A stretch of 64,000 bases of DNA, from the NCBI GenBank assembly GCA_965214615.1, contig OZ243952.1, positions 682,001 to 746,000 on the forward strand. The letters are read 5' to 3'. The position numbers and the translations under genes are program-made. Under the pieces are notes generated by a model, which was not told the origin of the DNA, searched no databases, and saw nothing but the letters and a program-made list of their open reading frames with translations. Origin of the DNA: CBDAUN01 sp965214615. Lineage in GTDB: Bacteria; Pseudomonadota; Gammaproteobacteria; Arenicellales; JAJDZL01. Below, piece after piece: positions 1-8,571 of the stretch (position 1 is the stretch's first letter; every line of letters starts with the position of its first letter).

Positions 1-1
1 G

Positions 2-1198
2 CCGAGCGGCACTACGAAATCCCTTGAGACTGGAGAGTTTCACAAGTTTATCAAAGACATCTACGGCATTTCGGGACTGGTATTCGAACTTCGGGTGAAC
101 AGGAAAAGCTCGATGATCGGGCGGACAATCGGCGATATTGAAGACAACGACGGATACGAGGAGCGCATCATCGCGATCAACTCCGGGGGGAGCAACGTGA
201 TTGAACCTGCGCGCAGCACGGTCATTCATGCCGACAGCGACATTGCGATCATGGGCAGTCCGGAGAAGATCCGCGAATACGCTGCCAAGTACGGATTGGA
301 AATCAAAAAGAACATCTCTGTATTCAAAGAGGCTTTCGACCGAAACATTTCCGGCATTGCCGAAGTCGTGGTGCCGCCGCATTCGCCTGCGATCGGCAAG
401 ACAATGGGCGACCTCGGGTTCCGGCGCAAGTTCAGAGTGACCTTGATGGCGTGCTACCGCAACGACGCCCCGATTCGCCAGGAACTGATCGATCTGGAAT
501 TGAAGGCGGGCGACAGTCTCGTGGTGCACAGCATGTGGCGAAACTTGCAGAATTTCGCCAAAGTATTGGATTTCGTGATTGTCAATGATGTCCCGAGGGA
601 GGATTTTCGAGAGGAGAAAACACGTCCGGCGATGCTGTTTTTCATGCTCACCGTCGCTCTGGTCATTTTTTCCGATCTGCCTTTGTCCGCTGCGCTGATG
701 ACAGGAGCGATCGGAATGATCATCACTGGCGTACTGAAGATGGACGAGGCGTATCGGGTGATCAATTGGCAGAGCGTGTTTCTGCTGGCGTGTCTTTTGC
801 CGCTTGGGATTGCCCTGGAGCATACCGATACGGCGCTTTGGCTTGCGCAGCAGTTTGTCGGCGTTCTTCACGCATTTCCGCCGTGGGTGATGCTACTGGC
901 ACTGGCGATTCTTGCAACAATTTTCACCCTGGTCATGTCTAATGTAGGGGCGACTGTGCTGCTGGTGCCCATTGCAATCAACATTGCAGTCCAGGTTGGT
1001 GGCAATCCGGCGGTGTTCGCATTGACGGTTGCGCTGGCAACGTCGAATTCGTTTTTGATCCCGACGCATCAGGTGAATGCCTTGATTCAGGGTCCCGGCG
1101 GCTACCGAGTTGCAGATTTCATGCGTGCCGGTTCCGTGATGACCATACTGTTTCTGGCGGTAATGCTGGCCATGGTTCAGATTCTGTACGGAGCCTAG
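2..1198 (+). CDS. SLC13-type permease with RCK/TrkA_C domain, 5' truncated
   Basis: The frame is open from base 2, so the gene begins upstream of the window; a GTG at 95 is only an internal codon. The visible 398 residues start with the end of one TrkA_C-like domain, then a second TrkA_C-like domain (VVPPHSPAIGKTMGDLGF, then a conserved Gly-Asp-Ser-Leu turn), and then at least five hydrophobic segments. The segment containing 'MSNVGATVLLVPIAI' followed by 'TSNSFLIPTHQVNALIQGP' matches the second half of the divalent anion:Na+ symporter (SLC13/ArsB-like) fold. Family members are inner-membrane carriers for sulfate, dicarboxylates or similar anions, with RCK-type regulatory domains in the middle. 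The substrate cannot be read from the sequence; sulfate would suit a sulfur oxidiser but is a guess. It ends 158 bp before ccmE on the same strand and is probably unrelated to it. Confidence 0.85.
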   Translation, partial: PSGTTKSLETGEFHKFIKDIYGISGLVFELRVNRKSSMIGRTIGDIEDNDGYEERIIAINSGGSNVIEPARSTVIHADSDIAIMGSPEKIREYAAKYGLEIKKNISVFKEAFDRNISGIAEVVVPPHSPAIGKTMGDLGFRRKFRVTLMACYRNDAPIRQELIDLELKAGDSLVVHSMWRNLQNFAKVLDFVIVNDVPREDFREEKTRPAMLFFMLTVALVIFSDLPLSAALMTGAIGMIITGVLKMDEAYRVINWQSVFLLACLLPLGIALEHTDTALWLAQQFVGVLHAFPPWVMLLALAILATIFTLVMSNVGATVLLVPIAINIAVQVGGNPAVFALTVALATSNSFLIPTHQVNALIQGPGGYRVADFMRAGSVMTILFLAVMLAMVQILYGA

Positions 1199-1356
1199 TT
1201 CCGGCTTTGCGCTGCGGTGCCGGCTGGCAATTCGGAAGGCCGGCGAAGAACGGCGATGAATGCGGACGGCGGAGTCGACTGCGGACAAAATTTGCGAAAT
1301 CCGCGATGATTCCGAATAGAATAGGATTTGCTTGATCAATATGTGCCAATATCACT

Positions 1357-1812
1357 ATGACTCCTAGAAGAAAGCGACGCCTGGCGATTGCCGGCGCAGT
1401 TGTCGCTGGAATGTCGATCGCAATTGCGCTGGTTCTGAATGCGTTTCAGACCAATATTCTGTATTTCGTCAGCCCAAGCGAGGTTGCGGCGGGCGAGACG
1501 CCGCCTGCAGGCACGGCATTTCGTGTCGGAGGCCTTGTCGTCGAAGGAAGCGTCAAGCGCCCTGGCGGTACCGGATCGGATCTGGTGGTGAAATTTCAAT
1601 TGACCGATACGGCCAATGTTGTCGATGTCGAGTTCAGCGGTATTTTGCCCGACCTTTTTCGCGAGGGCCAGGGGATTGTCGCAAAAGGCGCAATGAGCGA
1701 GTCAGGCGTCTTTGTCGCATCGCAGGTTCTTGCCAAGCATGATGAAAACTACATGCCTCCCGAAGCAGCGGAAGCGATTGCGGCGGCTCAGAAGACCATG
1801 GCTGCCAAGTAG
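1357..1812 (+). CDS. ccmE: Cytochrome c maturation haem chaperone CcmE
   Basis: 151-aa periplasm-facing membrane protein that takes haem from CcmC and hands it to CcmF/CcmH. One N-terminal anchor (about residues 9-29, after the basic MTPRRKRR) is followed by an OB-fold domain. The covalent haem ligand motif HDENY is present: His128 binds haem and Tyr132 is the axial ligand. Length is normal. The ATG at 1357 gives a standard short cytoplasmic basic leader. It is the first gene of a run ccmE-F-G-H-I with 15 bp or less between genes, so almost certainly one transcript. The ABC-type loading genes ccmA, ccmB, ccmC and ccmD are not in this window; the upstream gene is a permease, so they must lie elsewhere. 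Confidence 0.97.
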   Translation: MTPRRKRRLAIAGAVVAGMSIAIALVLNAFQTNILYFVSPSEVAAGETPPAGTAFRVGGLVVEGSVKRPGGTGSDLVVKFQLTDTANVVDVEFSGILPDLFREGQGIVAKGAMSESGVFVASQVLAKHDENYMPPEAAEAIAAAQKTMAAK

Positions 1813-1827
1813 GACGGAGCCGGTTCG

Positions 1828-3807
1828 ATGATCCCCGAAATTGGCCAATTCTGCCTGATGCTGGCGCTGTGCATGGCTGTTGCCCAGACGGCCCTGCCGA
1901 TTGCCGGAATCAAATTGAGGGTGCCTTCCTGGCTCACCGCATCGAAACATGCCGCCCGTGCTCAGCTTTTGTTTCTCGCTATCGCGTTCGTGTGTCTGGC
2001 CTATGCATTCGCCACGCATGACTTTTCCGTCAAGTACGTTGCAAGCAACTCCAACACTGCGTTGCCGTTCGCGTACCGCATCGCCGCCATATGGGGCGCG
2101 CACGAGGGCTCGCTACTGCTCTGGGTGCTGATTCTGGCACTGTGGGGCGCGGCGTTGTCGAAGTTCAGCGGCGATGTTCCCGATGACTTTCTTGCCCGCG
2201 TGCTTGCGGTGCTGGGCGTTGTCTGCATCGGATTTCTGCTGTTCCTGATCCTGACTTCCAACCCGTTCGACAGGCTGTTCCCGGCGGCGGTCGAAGGACG
2301 GGACCTGAATCCGCTTTTGCAGGACCCGGGACTGGTCGTGCATCCGCCGATGCTGTACATGGGATATGTCGGCTTTTCGGTGGCGTTTTCGTTCGCCGTG
2401 GCAGCGCTCATAAGCGGCCGCATTGATGCGGCATGGGCGCGCTGGTCCAAGCCGTGGACCAATCTGGCATGGATCTTTCTCACTTTGGGCATTGCATTGG
2501 GCAGTTGGTGGGCGTACTACGAACTTGGCTGGGGCGGCTGGTGGTTCTGGGACCCGGTAGAGAACGCGTCGTTCATGCCGTGGCTTGCCGGCACCGCGCT
2601 GATTCATTCGCTGTCTGCCACCGAGAAGCGCGGACTGTTCAAGTCATGGACCGTGCTGCTCGCGATGCTGACGTTTGCGATGAGCCTGATCGGGGCGTTC
2701 CTCGTTCGCTCAGGGGTCCTGACTTCGGTTCACACCTTTGCCAATGATCCTTCGCGCGGCATCTTTTTGCTGGGACTGATCAGCGTGGTGATCGCAGGGT
2801 CGCTTGCAATCTACGCCTATCGCGCACCGAGCATCCGGTCGGCCGGAAGTTTCGCCGTGGTTTCCAAAGAGGCGGGGCTGTTGCTGAACAACATATTTCT
2901 CATTACAGCGATGGCGACAGTCTTGCTCGGCACTTTGTACCCGCTGTTTCTGGATGCGCTTGGGCTTGGGAAGGTTTCTGTCGGCCCGCCTTATTTCAAC
3001 TCGGTCTTTATCCCGCTCACGATGCCTCTTGCAGCGGCGCTCGGCATCGGGGCGATTGCACGATGGAAGCGCGATCGCATTATGCGTGTGATGAAAGGGC
3101 TTTGGATTTGGCTTGCGCTCAGCTTCGCACTCGGACTGGGACTGCCCGCATTTCTCTCGGATTCCTATGAATGGCTGGCAGCGGTTGGCCTGACTCTGGC
3201 GATCTGGACTGCGTCTTCGACGCTGCATGGGGTGGCGCTTCGGATCAGGAATCGACGCAATCGGCTCGCGGCACTTATGAATTTGCCCGCCGGATTCTAC
3301 GGCATGACACTTGCCCATTTCGGGGTCGCGGTGTTCATAGTCGGCGTGACCATGGTCAGCGTCTACGAGCAGGAGCAGAATTTGCGTGTCGCACCGGGAG
3401 AGTCGTATGATCTGGGCGGAATCGAATTCAAGTTCAATGGCGTCGAAAGGCGCACTGTCGCCAACTACATCGCCTATACCGCCACAGTAGAGGCAAGCCG
3501 CAACGGCAAGCATTTTGCCAGCCTGTATCCGGAAAAACGTGTCTATCCGGTTCAGGAGGAACCGATGACTGAAGCGGGAATCCGGCCTGGCTTGGTGCGC
3601 GATCTGTATGTGTCTTTAGGCGAACCGCTTGACGACAGCGGCGTCTGGAGCATGAGCCTGTATGTGAAACCTTTTGTGCGGTGGATCTGGGCGGGCGCGA
3701 TTCTAATGGCACTCGGAGGATTTATTGCGGCCACCGACCGGCGGCTTCGGGTTTCGATCCGGTCGCGCCAGGACGTTGAGCGGGATATGGCGGTGCACAG
3801 CGCCTGA
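1828..3807 (+). CDS. ccmF: Haem lyase subunit CcmF
   Basis: 659-aa polytopic membrane protein, normal for the family. It carries the tryptophan-rich WWD haem-handling signature around residues 228-256 (GWGGWWFWDPVENASFMPWL), flanked by membrane segments, and the conserved loop 'LNPLLQDPGLVVHPPMLYMG' upstream of it. With CcmH and CcmI it forms the haem lyase that attaches haem to CXXCH motifs of apocytochromes in the periplasm. ATG at 1828 lies 15 bp after the ccmE stop. A soluble periplasmic domain lies before the last membrane helix, as usual. No truncation or frameshift seen. Confidence 0.98.
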   Translation: MIPEIGQFCLMLALCMAVAQTALPIAGIKLRVPSWLTASKHAARAQLLFLAIAFVCLAYAFATHDFSVKYVASNSNTALPFAYRIAAIWGAHEGSLLLWVLILALWGAALSKFSGDVPDDFLARVLAVLGVVCIGFLLFLILTSNPFDRLFPAAVEGRDLNPLLQDPGLVVHPPMLYMGYVGFSVAFSFAVAALISGRIDAAWARWSKPWTNLAWIFLTLGIALGSWWAYYELGWGGWWFWDPVENASFMPWLAGTALIHSLSATEKRGLFKSWTVLLAMLTFAMSLIGAFLVRSGVLTSVHTFANDPSRGIFLLGLISVVIAGSLAIYAYRAPSIRSAGSFAVVSKEAGLLLNNIFLITAMATVLLGTLYPLFLDALGLGKVSVGPPYFNSVFIPLTMPLAAALGIGAIARWKRDRIMRVMKGLWIWLALSFALGLGLPAFLSDSYEWLAAVGLTLAIWTASSTLHGVALRIRNRRNRLAALMNLPAGFYGMTLAHFGVAVFIVGVTMVSVYEQEQNLRVAPGESYDLGGIEFKFNGVERRTVANYIAYTATVEASRNGKHFASLYPEKRVYPVQEEPMTEAGIRPGLVRDLYVSLGEPLDDSGVWSMSLYVKPFVRWIWAGAILMALGGFIAATDRRLRVSIRSRQDVERDMAVHSA

Positions 3808-3812
3808 CGCAG

Positions 3813-4355
3813 ATGCTGAATCTGATTCGACAGCCTCGATTTTTTGTGCCGCTGCTGATATTTGCGGCGATTGCTGCATTTTTTGCCGCGGGCCTGAAAC
3901 TGGATTCAAGGCTGGTGCCTTCGCCGCTGATCGGCAAGAGTGCGCCGGATACCGAATTGCCGCTGCTGAGCAGTCCGTCGGTGCAATTCAATTCCGAACA
4001 GATGCAGGGCAGGGCGTGGGTGCTGAACGTCTGGGCAAGCTGGTGCGCGGCCTGCCGCGAGGAGCATGAGATACTGATGCGCATGGAGCGCGAGGGCATG
4101 CCGATTGTCGGCTTGAACTACAAGGACAAGCCGATTGACGCCCGGCGCTGGCTCCGGGACTGGGGCGACCCCTATCTTCTGACCGCAGTCGATCAAGACG
4201 GCGACGAGGCTTTGGACTGGGGGGTCTACGGGGTTCCCGAGACGTTTGTGATCGATTCCCGCGGAATTATCCAGTACAAGCACATCGGGCCGCTGGCTGA
4301 CGATGTGGTCAGCGAGACGATCCGGCCGATTCTGCACCGAGGCCAAGGCGGTTGA
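3813..4355 (+). CDS. ccmG: Thiol:disulfide oxidoreductase CcmG/DsbE
   Basis: 180-aa membrane-anchored periplasmic thioredoxin-like protein that reduces the CXXC of apocytochrome c before haem ligation. N-terminal anchor at about residues 9-28; thioredoxin active site WCAAC at residues 77-81 with the CcmG-type acidic stretch 'REEHE' directly after it; the cis-proline region reads 'YGVPETFVID' (a family hallmark). ATG at 3813 follows the ccmF stop by 5 bp. Its TGA overlaps the ATG of ccmH (TGATG at 4353-4357), indicating translational coupling. Confidence 0.97.
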   Translation: MLNLIRQPRFFVPLLIFAAIAAFFAAGLKLDSRLVPSPLIGKSAPDTELPLLSSPSVQFNSEQMQGRAWVLNVWASWCAACREEHEILMRMEREGMPIVGLNYKDKPIDARRWLRDWGDPYLLTAVDQDGDEALDWGVYGVPETFVIDSRGIIQYKHIGPLADDVVSETIRPILHRGQGG

Positions 4356-4804
4356 TGACGGTGCGGCGGATTCTGACTGCGGTGCTGCTGGCTGTAAGTT
4401 TCGGTGCCAATGGCGCCGAGGTGATGCTTGACTTCGATTCGCCTGAGCAGAAGAGCCGCTACCGCGCATTGATCGACGAGCTTCGCTGCATGGTGTGCCA
4501 GAACCAGAACGTAGCCGACTCCAATGCCGAGCTGGCTCGCGACTTGCGCGAGCGCACCTACGAGATGATCACCGGCGGTTCGACTGACGATCAAATCATG
4601 GAGTTTATGACCGACCGCTACGGGGATTTTGTACTGTATCGCCCGCCGTTGAATATGTCGACTGCGCTGCTGTGGTTTGCGCCGGCGCTTTTTCTGGCGC
4701 TTGCTGTTCTCATCTATTGGTCGAATGCGCGCCGTCGCCGTAGCGACGCGGCTGCACTGAGCAGTACGCAGCGAAATCGCGCGCAGCGATTACTGGACGA
4801 CTGA
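4355..4804 (+). CDS. ccmH: Cytochrome c maturation protein CcmH (CcmL type)
   Basis: 149 aa from the ATG at 4355 that overlaps the ccmG stop; a TTG one codon earlier is possible but less likely. Signal peptide about residues 1-21 (cut after a Gly-Ala), then the family motif LRCMVCQNQNVADSNAELA with redox cysteines C45 and C48, and a single C-terminal membrane helix (about residues 110-128, 'ALLWFAPALFLALAVLIYW'). It keeps apocytochrome cysteines reduced and acts in the CcmF-CcmH-CcmI lyase. This is the short form without a fused TPR domain; the TPR part is the next gene. Confidence 0.97.
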   Translation: MTVRRILTAVLLAVSFGANGAEVMLDFDSPEQKSRYRALIDELRCMVCQNQNVADSNAELARDLRERTYEMITGGSTDDQIMEFMTDRYGDFVLYRPPLNMSTALLWFAPALFLALAVLIYWSNARRRRSDAAALSSTQRNRAQRLLDD

Positions 4805-4816
4805 CGCCCTGAAACA

Positions 4817-6061
4817 ATGCATCTTGTGTTTTTCGCATCAGTGGCGCTGCTGAGTGCGCTTGCAGCGCTATTGGTTGCTGCTGCAATGCTGCGCAAGTCG
4901 CCGGGTTCGAGCGCCGACCGAACTGGGAGCAATATCATTGTTGCGCGTCAGCGAATCGAAGAGCTTGAGCGTCAGCAGGCTGACGGGGCGCTGAGCGATG
5001 CCGAAGCGGATCAGCTGCGCCAGGAAATTGAGCGCGAACTGCTTCAGGACGTGGGCGACCCGGAGTCTGCACCGGATGGCGGCAGTGCTCCTTCGGACCC
5101 GCGCTGGAATCAGCGCGGGGCGATTGCAATTGCGCTATTGATTCCCCTCGCATCGGCAGCGATGTATTTGACGCTGGGCGACCCGGGAGCGATCAGCCGC
5201 CCGAAGTCGGCTCCCGAACAAGGCATTGCCGAAACGCTTCCGGAATCCGGAGAATCCCTGAGCATTGAACAGATCACCCGACAGCTTCGAGAACGCGTGG
5301 TCCAGGATCCGAACGATCAGCGCGCCTGGCTGGCACTGGCTCAAGCCTATGTCAGCCAGGAGCTCTTTGCCGACGGGGCTGCTGCATATGCGCAGCTCAG
5401 AAAGTTGCACGGAGACAGCTCGGAAATTCTGATACGCGAGGCCGATGCGCTGGCTATGGCTCAGGGGGGAAGTCTTTCAGGCGAACCGGAACTGCTGCTT
5501 CGAAAGGCGCTCAGTCTCGATTCGGAAAATCCGGCTGCGCTTTGGCTTGCCGGGCTTGCGGCCTCGGAGCGCCAGGACTACAGTTCGGCGATGGAGCTGT
5601 GGGACAGGGCGCAAGGGGGCATTGAGGACCCGGAAGTTCGAGCCGAACTGATGCGTGTCATGGAAGAGACCCAGGCGCTGATGAATTCCGCTTCAGCCGG
5701 CAGCGATTCAAGTGAAAGTGCAATTCAGGTATCGGTGTCGGTTGATTCTTCGATTGCCGAATCGTTTGATCCGCAAGCCGTATTGTTCATTTTGGCTCGC
5801 GCAGTCGACGGCCCGCCGATGCCGCTGGCTGCGGTTAAGAGACAATTGAAGGACTTGCCGCTGACTGTGACTCTGGACGACAGTCTGGCGATGGTGCCGA
5901 GCATGACGCTTTCAAAGTATGAGAATGTCCAGATCGTCGCCCGCATTTCCAAGTCCGGACAGCCGACTGCCTCAAGCGGCGACGCATTCGGCCAGTCGCA
6001 GACCGTCCGACCCGGCCAGGATGAAGTCGTGCAGCTAACCATCTCTGAGATTGTCCCTTAG
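4817..6061 (+). CDS. ccmI: Cytochrome c maturation TPR protein CcmI
   Basis: 414 aa. Two membrane helices near the N-terminus (about residues 3-23 and 95-115) separated by a coiled-coil-like, Glu/Gln-rich cytoplasmic segment (IEELERQQADGALSDAEADQ) are the CcmI signature. TPR repeats follow in the periplasmic part (about residues 160-270, e.g. 'DPNDQRAWLALAQAYVSQEL'), and the C-terminal domain (about 300-414) resembles the CcmH/NrfG-type immunoglobulin-like end. CcmI presents the C-terminus of apocytochrome c to the lyase. It is the last gene of the ccm run, 12 bp after ccmH. Confidence 0.93.
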   Translation: MHLVFFASVALLSALAALLVAAAMLRKSPGSSADRTGSNIIVARQRIEELERQQADGALSDAEADQLRQEIERELLQDVGDPESAPDGGSAPSDPRWNQRGAIAIALLIPLASAAMYLTLGDPGAISRPKSAPEQGIAETLPESGESLSIEQITRQLRERVVQDPNDQRAWLALAQAYVSQELFADGAAAYAQLRKLHGDSSEILIREADALAMAQGGSLSGEPELLLRKALSLDSENPAALWLAGLAASERQDYSSAMELWDRAQGGIEDPEVRAELMRVMEETQALMNSASAGSDSSESAIQVSVSVDSSIAESFDPQAVLFILARAVDGPPMPLAAVKRQLKDLPLTVTLDDSLAMVPSMTLSKYENVQIVARISKSGQPTASSGDAFGQSQTVRPGQDEVVQLTISEIVP

Positions 6062-6587
6062 CCCTTCATGCCAGCGCGGCTGCACAAAAGCCCGAGGACG
6101 ATCTGGCGCTTGACGCGCTTTTTACTCCGACTGCAGCCGAACGCGGCAAGCGGGCGGCATTTGCCCGCGACACAGCTTGACGAGACATCGTAGGGAATCA
6201 GCGCACCGTCTTGCAGATGACAGTTGGCAAGCGCCTTTTCGACCTGGCGCTGCCGTGCCGTGCAAAGCGTTGGATTTCGCGAAAGCGCAGCTGCTTTGGG
6301 AATGCCTGGGTCGTGCCGATATCCCTGTTGCGGTCCCCTGCAGGGCTGGCAAGCGTTTTCTGCGTGCGAACTATCTGCAGGGCGATCGTAAATTTGTTGT
6401 ATAACAAATTGCATAGGTGAGTCTTGAGCCGCATGCTTGTCTGGATTGCAATTTGCAACGCACGCAGAACAGCCATGCTGTCAGGTTTCACAGTCGTTCA
6501 CGGGTGATTCAGGTGCGACACGGTGTGTCGGATTCAAACGATTGCGTGATGCGACAACCCAAAATCATGGTTAGATCGGAGGTAGAA
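6062..6587. other. Intergenic region after ccmI, no convincing gene
   Basis: About 525 bp. Several overlapping short frames exist on both strands but none has protein-like conservation or a good start. A GC hairpin (GCGGGC/GCCCGC, about 6150-6168) lies 90 bp after ccmI but has no T-tract. A frame covering about 6073-6180 reads as plausible protein but has no start codon and a stop just before it, so it is not called. The perfect palindrome at 6391-6410 is listed separately. Confidence 0.5.
6391..6410. promoter_or_regulatory. Perfect 8-bp-arm palindrome, operator candidate
   Basis: AATTTGTT-GTAT-AACAAATT: a perfect inverted repeat with 4-nt spacer, about 180 bp before the start of the exported protein at 6588. 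AT-rich perfect palindromes of this size are typical binding sites of dimeric repressors. It lacks a T-tract, so it is not an obvious terminator. The cognate regulator is unknown. Confidence 0.4.
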
Positions 6588-7199
6588 ATGTTCAACAAAT
6601 ATGTGCTCGGGGTACTGGCGCTGCTGTTTATTGCCAGTGGTCAGTCAATTGCGAATTCTGAGCTTGCCCACTTGTATTGTCAGCAGATCAGAGACGATGG
6701 CGCACTGCTTAACCGGGTGCTGGTTCTGACGCAGGAATCCGCATCGGATCAGGTCAGCGCCGCAGACCTTGTCGGTGCCGGTGCCGAAGCCGCGACTTCG
6801 GCTGTACGTTTTAACATGCGCATCTACAACGGCGTGACGATTGCGACCAATACCGTAGCGGTGCGAAACCAGTTCAATGCGTCGCAGGCCGAAGGAGGCT
6901 CCGGGGCTGCCGGCCTGGGTGAGTGGTACGATTCCGAAGTTGTTCGAGAATTGCTGAAAGCCGAATCCGGCCTGTACGGAGGCGTGCTTGAGATGGGCTT
7001 TACCGGACTTGGCCATAGGGATGGTGACACGCTTGTCTACAACACTACGGGGCCGTATCAGTTCGTGAAGACGTTTGCGATCGGTGATTTTTCCGATTCC
7101 GGAAACTTGAGCGGAGCCTTGTCGACAGGCGACTGGAAGACTGTTGTGGAAGATGGACTGTATGCCTGCTCCATGCCGGCACTGATCTCGGGCGAGTAG
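6588..7199 (+). CDS. Exported protein of unknown function
   Basis: 203 aa from the ATG at 6588, chosen because GGAGGT (6578-6583) sits 4 nt upstream and because it places a clean signal peptide at the N-terminus (basic start MFNKY, hydrophobic core LGVLALLFIASG, cleavage near residues 18-21). The longer frame starting at 6417 has no signal and no ribosome site. The mature part holds three cysteines, a run of Ala/Gly in the middle and a hydrophilic C-terminal half ('DGDTLVYNTTGPYQFVKTF'). A central segment matches the style of single Cache-like or DUF3365-like periplasmic sensor domains, but no family is recognised with certainty. It stands alone between the ccm cluster and a DUF1223 gene. Confidence 0.7.
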   Translation: MFNKYVLGVLALLFIASGQSIANSELAHLYCQQIRDDGALLNRVLVLTQESASDQVSAADLVGAGAEAATSAVRFNMRIYNGVTIATNTVAVRNQFNASQAEGGSGAAGLGEWYDSEVVRELLKAESGLYGGVLEMGFTGLGHRDGDTLVYNTTGPYQFVKTFAIGDFSDSGNLSGALSTGDWKTVVEDGLYACSMPALISGE

Positions 7200-7358
7200 A
7201 AACTGCAAGGATTGAGGCGCAGCGCATTCCGCAACGGTTTCGCGACCGAAAGTCGATGCGGACATGCGCCCGCCCCGGCAGACAAACTGAACCGGGCGAA
7301 GTTGCGCCTGTCTGATAGTTGTGAATTGGGAAATACGGCGTAGAAGAGGCCGAGCACA

Positions 7359-8117
7359 ATGAAATTAGGCAAACTGGGACTGATCGGCGCCGCATGGGTG
7401 TCGATGCTTTTATCTGCTCATTCGATTGCCGGCGAGATGCCGAAGCATGTGATCGAACTTTTTACATCGCAAAGCTGCTACTCGTGCCCGCCTGCCGAAG
7501 AACTGCTCGGTGAAATCGCCTTGGAGCGCAAGGACATTCTGGCTCTGGAGTTTCACGTCGACTACTGGAACAGTCTGGTTTACGGCTCCGCCGGGCAGTG
7601 GCAGGATCCGTTTTCGTCCGAATCGTTCAGTCAGCGTCAGCGCGCATACAGAACCTTGGGACTCCAGGGGCGTACGGGCGTGTATACCCCGCAGATGATT
7701 GTTGATGGCAGGTATGCGTTTGTCGGAAGCAGCAAGAGCACGGCGCGCAAGCAGATGAATTTAGATTCCAATCTGGTCCTTGACGTATCTGCGCAGGTGT
7801 CACCGGACGGCAACATTCAAATCGAAGTGTCGGGAGACCATGGCGACAGCGCGGACATCTGGCTTGTCACCTACGACTTAAGGCAGGTTACGGAAATTCC
7901 GGCGGGCGAGAACATGGGTAAGACCTTGGAGAACTTCAACATCGTGCGAAGCATGGAGTCGGTCGGCAAATGGAAGGGGACGGCAGTGTCGATCAATGCG
8001 GACAGCGTCGAGCTTGGCGCAAATCAGGGCTGCGCGGTGCTGGTGCAAAAGCACGGCGCCCATCTTAGGAATGTGGCGGGCCCCATCGTCGGCGCGGCGA
8101 ACTGCGTGGCATCCTGA
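7359..8117 (+). CDS. DUF1223 family secreted thioredoxin-like protein
   Basis: 252 aa with a signal peptide ending near 'SIAGEM' (about residue 23). The segment VIELFTSQSCYSCPPAEELL contains a thioredoxin-like CYSC redox pair, followed by 'FHVDYWNSL' and 'QRQRAYRTLGLQGRTGVYTPQMIVDG', all characteristic of DUF1223. Family members are exported proteins with a thioredoxin fold; the biochemical role is not established, and a periplasmic redox task is an inference. The ATG at 7359 gives a basic leader (MKLGKLG). The gene ends next to a bidirectional hairpin shared with the convergent hemJ. Confidence 0.92.
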   Translation: MKLGKLGLIGAAWVSMLLSAHSIAGEMPKHVIELFTSQSCYSCPPAEELLGEIALERKDILALEFHVDYWNSLVYGSAGQWQDPFSSESFSQRQRAYRTLGLQGRTGVYTPQMIVDGRYAFVGSSKSTARKQMNLDSNLVLDVSAQVSPDGNIQIEVSGDHGDSADIWLVTYDLRQVTEIPAGENMGKTLENFNIVRSMESVGKWKGTAVSINADSVELGANQGCAVLVQKHGAHLRNVAGPIVGAANCVAS

Positions 8118-8129
8118 CTGGCCTTGTCC

Positions 8130-8155
8130 GCCCGCCTTGCCGGCGCTAGGCGGGC
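8130..8155. terminator. Bidirectional terminator between DUF1223 gene and hemJ
   Basis: Perfect 8-bp stem GCCCGCCT/AGGCGGGC with a 10-nt loop, followed on the plus strand by TTTAT. It serves the plus-strand DUF1223 gene and overlaps the last bases of the convergent hemJ gene. Confidence 0.65.
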
Positions 8156-8571
8156 TTTATAATTGCCAGCGCCACGATGACGACCAGCAGCAGTACAGGC
8201 ACTTCGTTGAACCATCTGTAAAACACATGCGAACGGGTGTTGCGGTCGGTCTTGAACACGTTCAGGCAGTGCCAGCACATCATGTGATAGCCGATCAGGA
8301 TTGCGACGGCGATAAGCTTGTAGACAAGCCAGGCGCCTGCCAGGGTGCCGAATTGCGCGAACAGCGCCAGTCCGGTCGCTACGGCCAGTATTGCGCTAGG
8401 CGTTGTGATTCCGTAGAACAGCTTGCGCTCCATCACCTTGAATCTTTGGATGCCGATGTCGTCGTCGGCCTGGGCGTGATAGACGAACAGTCGCGGTAGG
8501 TAGAACAGTCCGGCAAACCATGTGACGATGAATACGATATGGAATGTCTTGATCCAAAGATAGGTGTTCAT
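8146..8571 (-). CDS. hemJ: Protoporphyrinogen oxidase HemJ
   Basis: 141-aa four-helix membrane protein. Family signature present: 'KTFHIVFIVTWFAGLFYLPRLFVYH' region near the N-terminus with conserved His11 and the PRLFVYH motif, and 'KLIAVAILIGYHMMCW' in the third helix. HemJ oxidises protoporphyrinogen IX to protoporphyrin IX in haem synthesis and replaces HemG/HemY in many proteobacteria. Length is typical. No other haem-synthesis gene is adjacent, but a ccm cluster lies upstream. Confidence 0.93.
   Translation of the reverse strand: MNTYLWIKTFHIVFIVTWFAGLFYLPRLFVYHAQADDDIGIQRFKVMERKLFYGITTPSAILAVATGLALFAQFGTLAGAWLVYKLIAVAILIGYHMMCWHCLNVFKTDRNTRSHVFYRWFNEVPVLLLVVIVALAIIKPA

Noticed and set aside
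6417..6587. N-terminal extension of the exported protein
   Set aside because: The ATG at 6588 has GGAGGT at the right distance and starts a signal peptide; the upstream part has neither.
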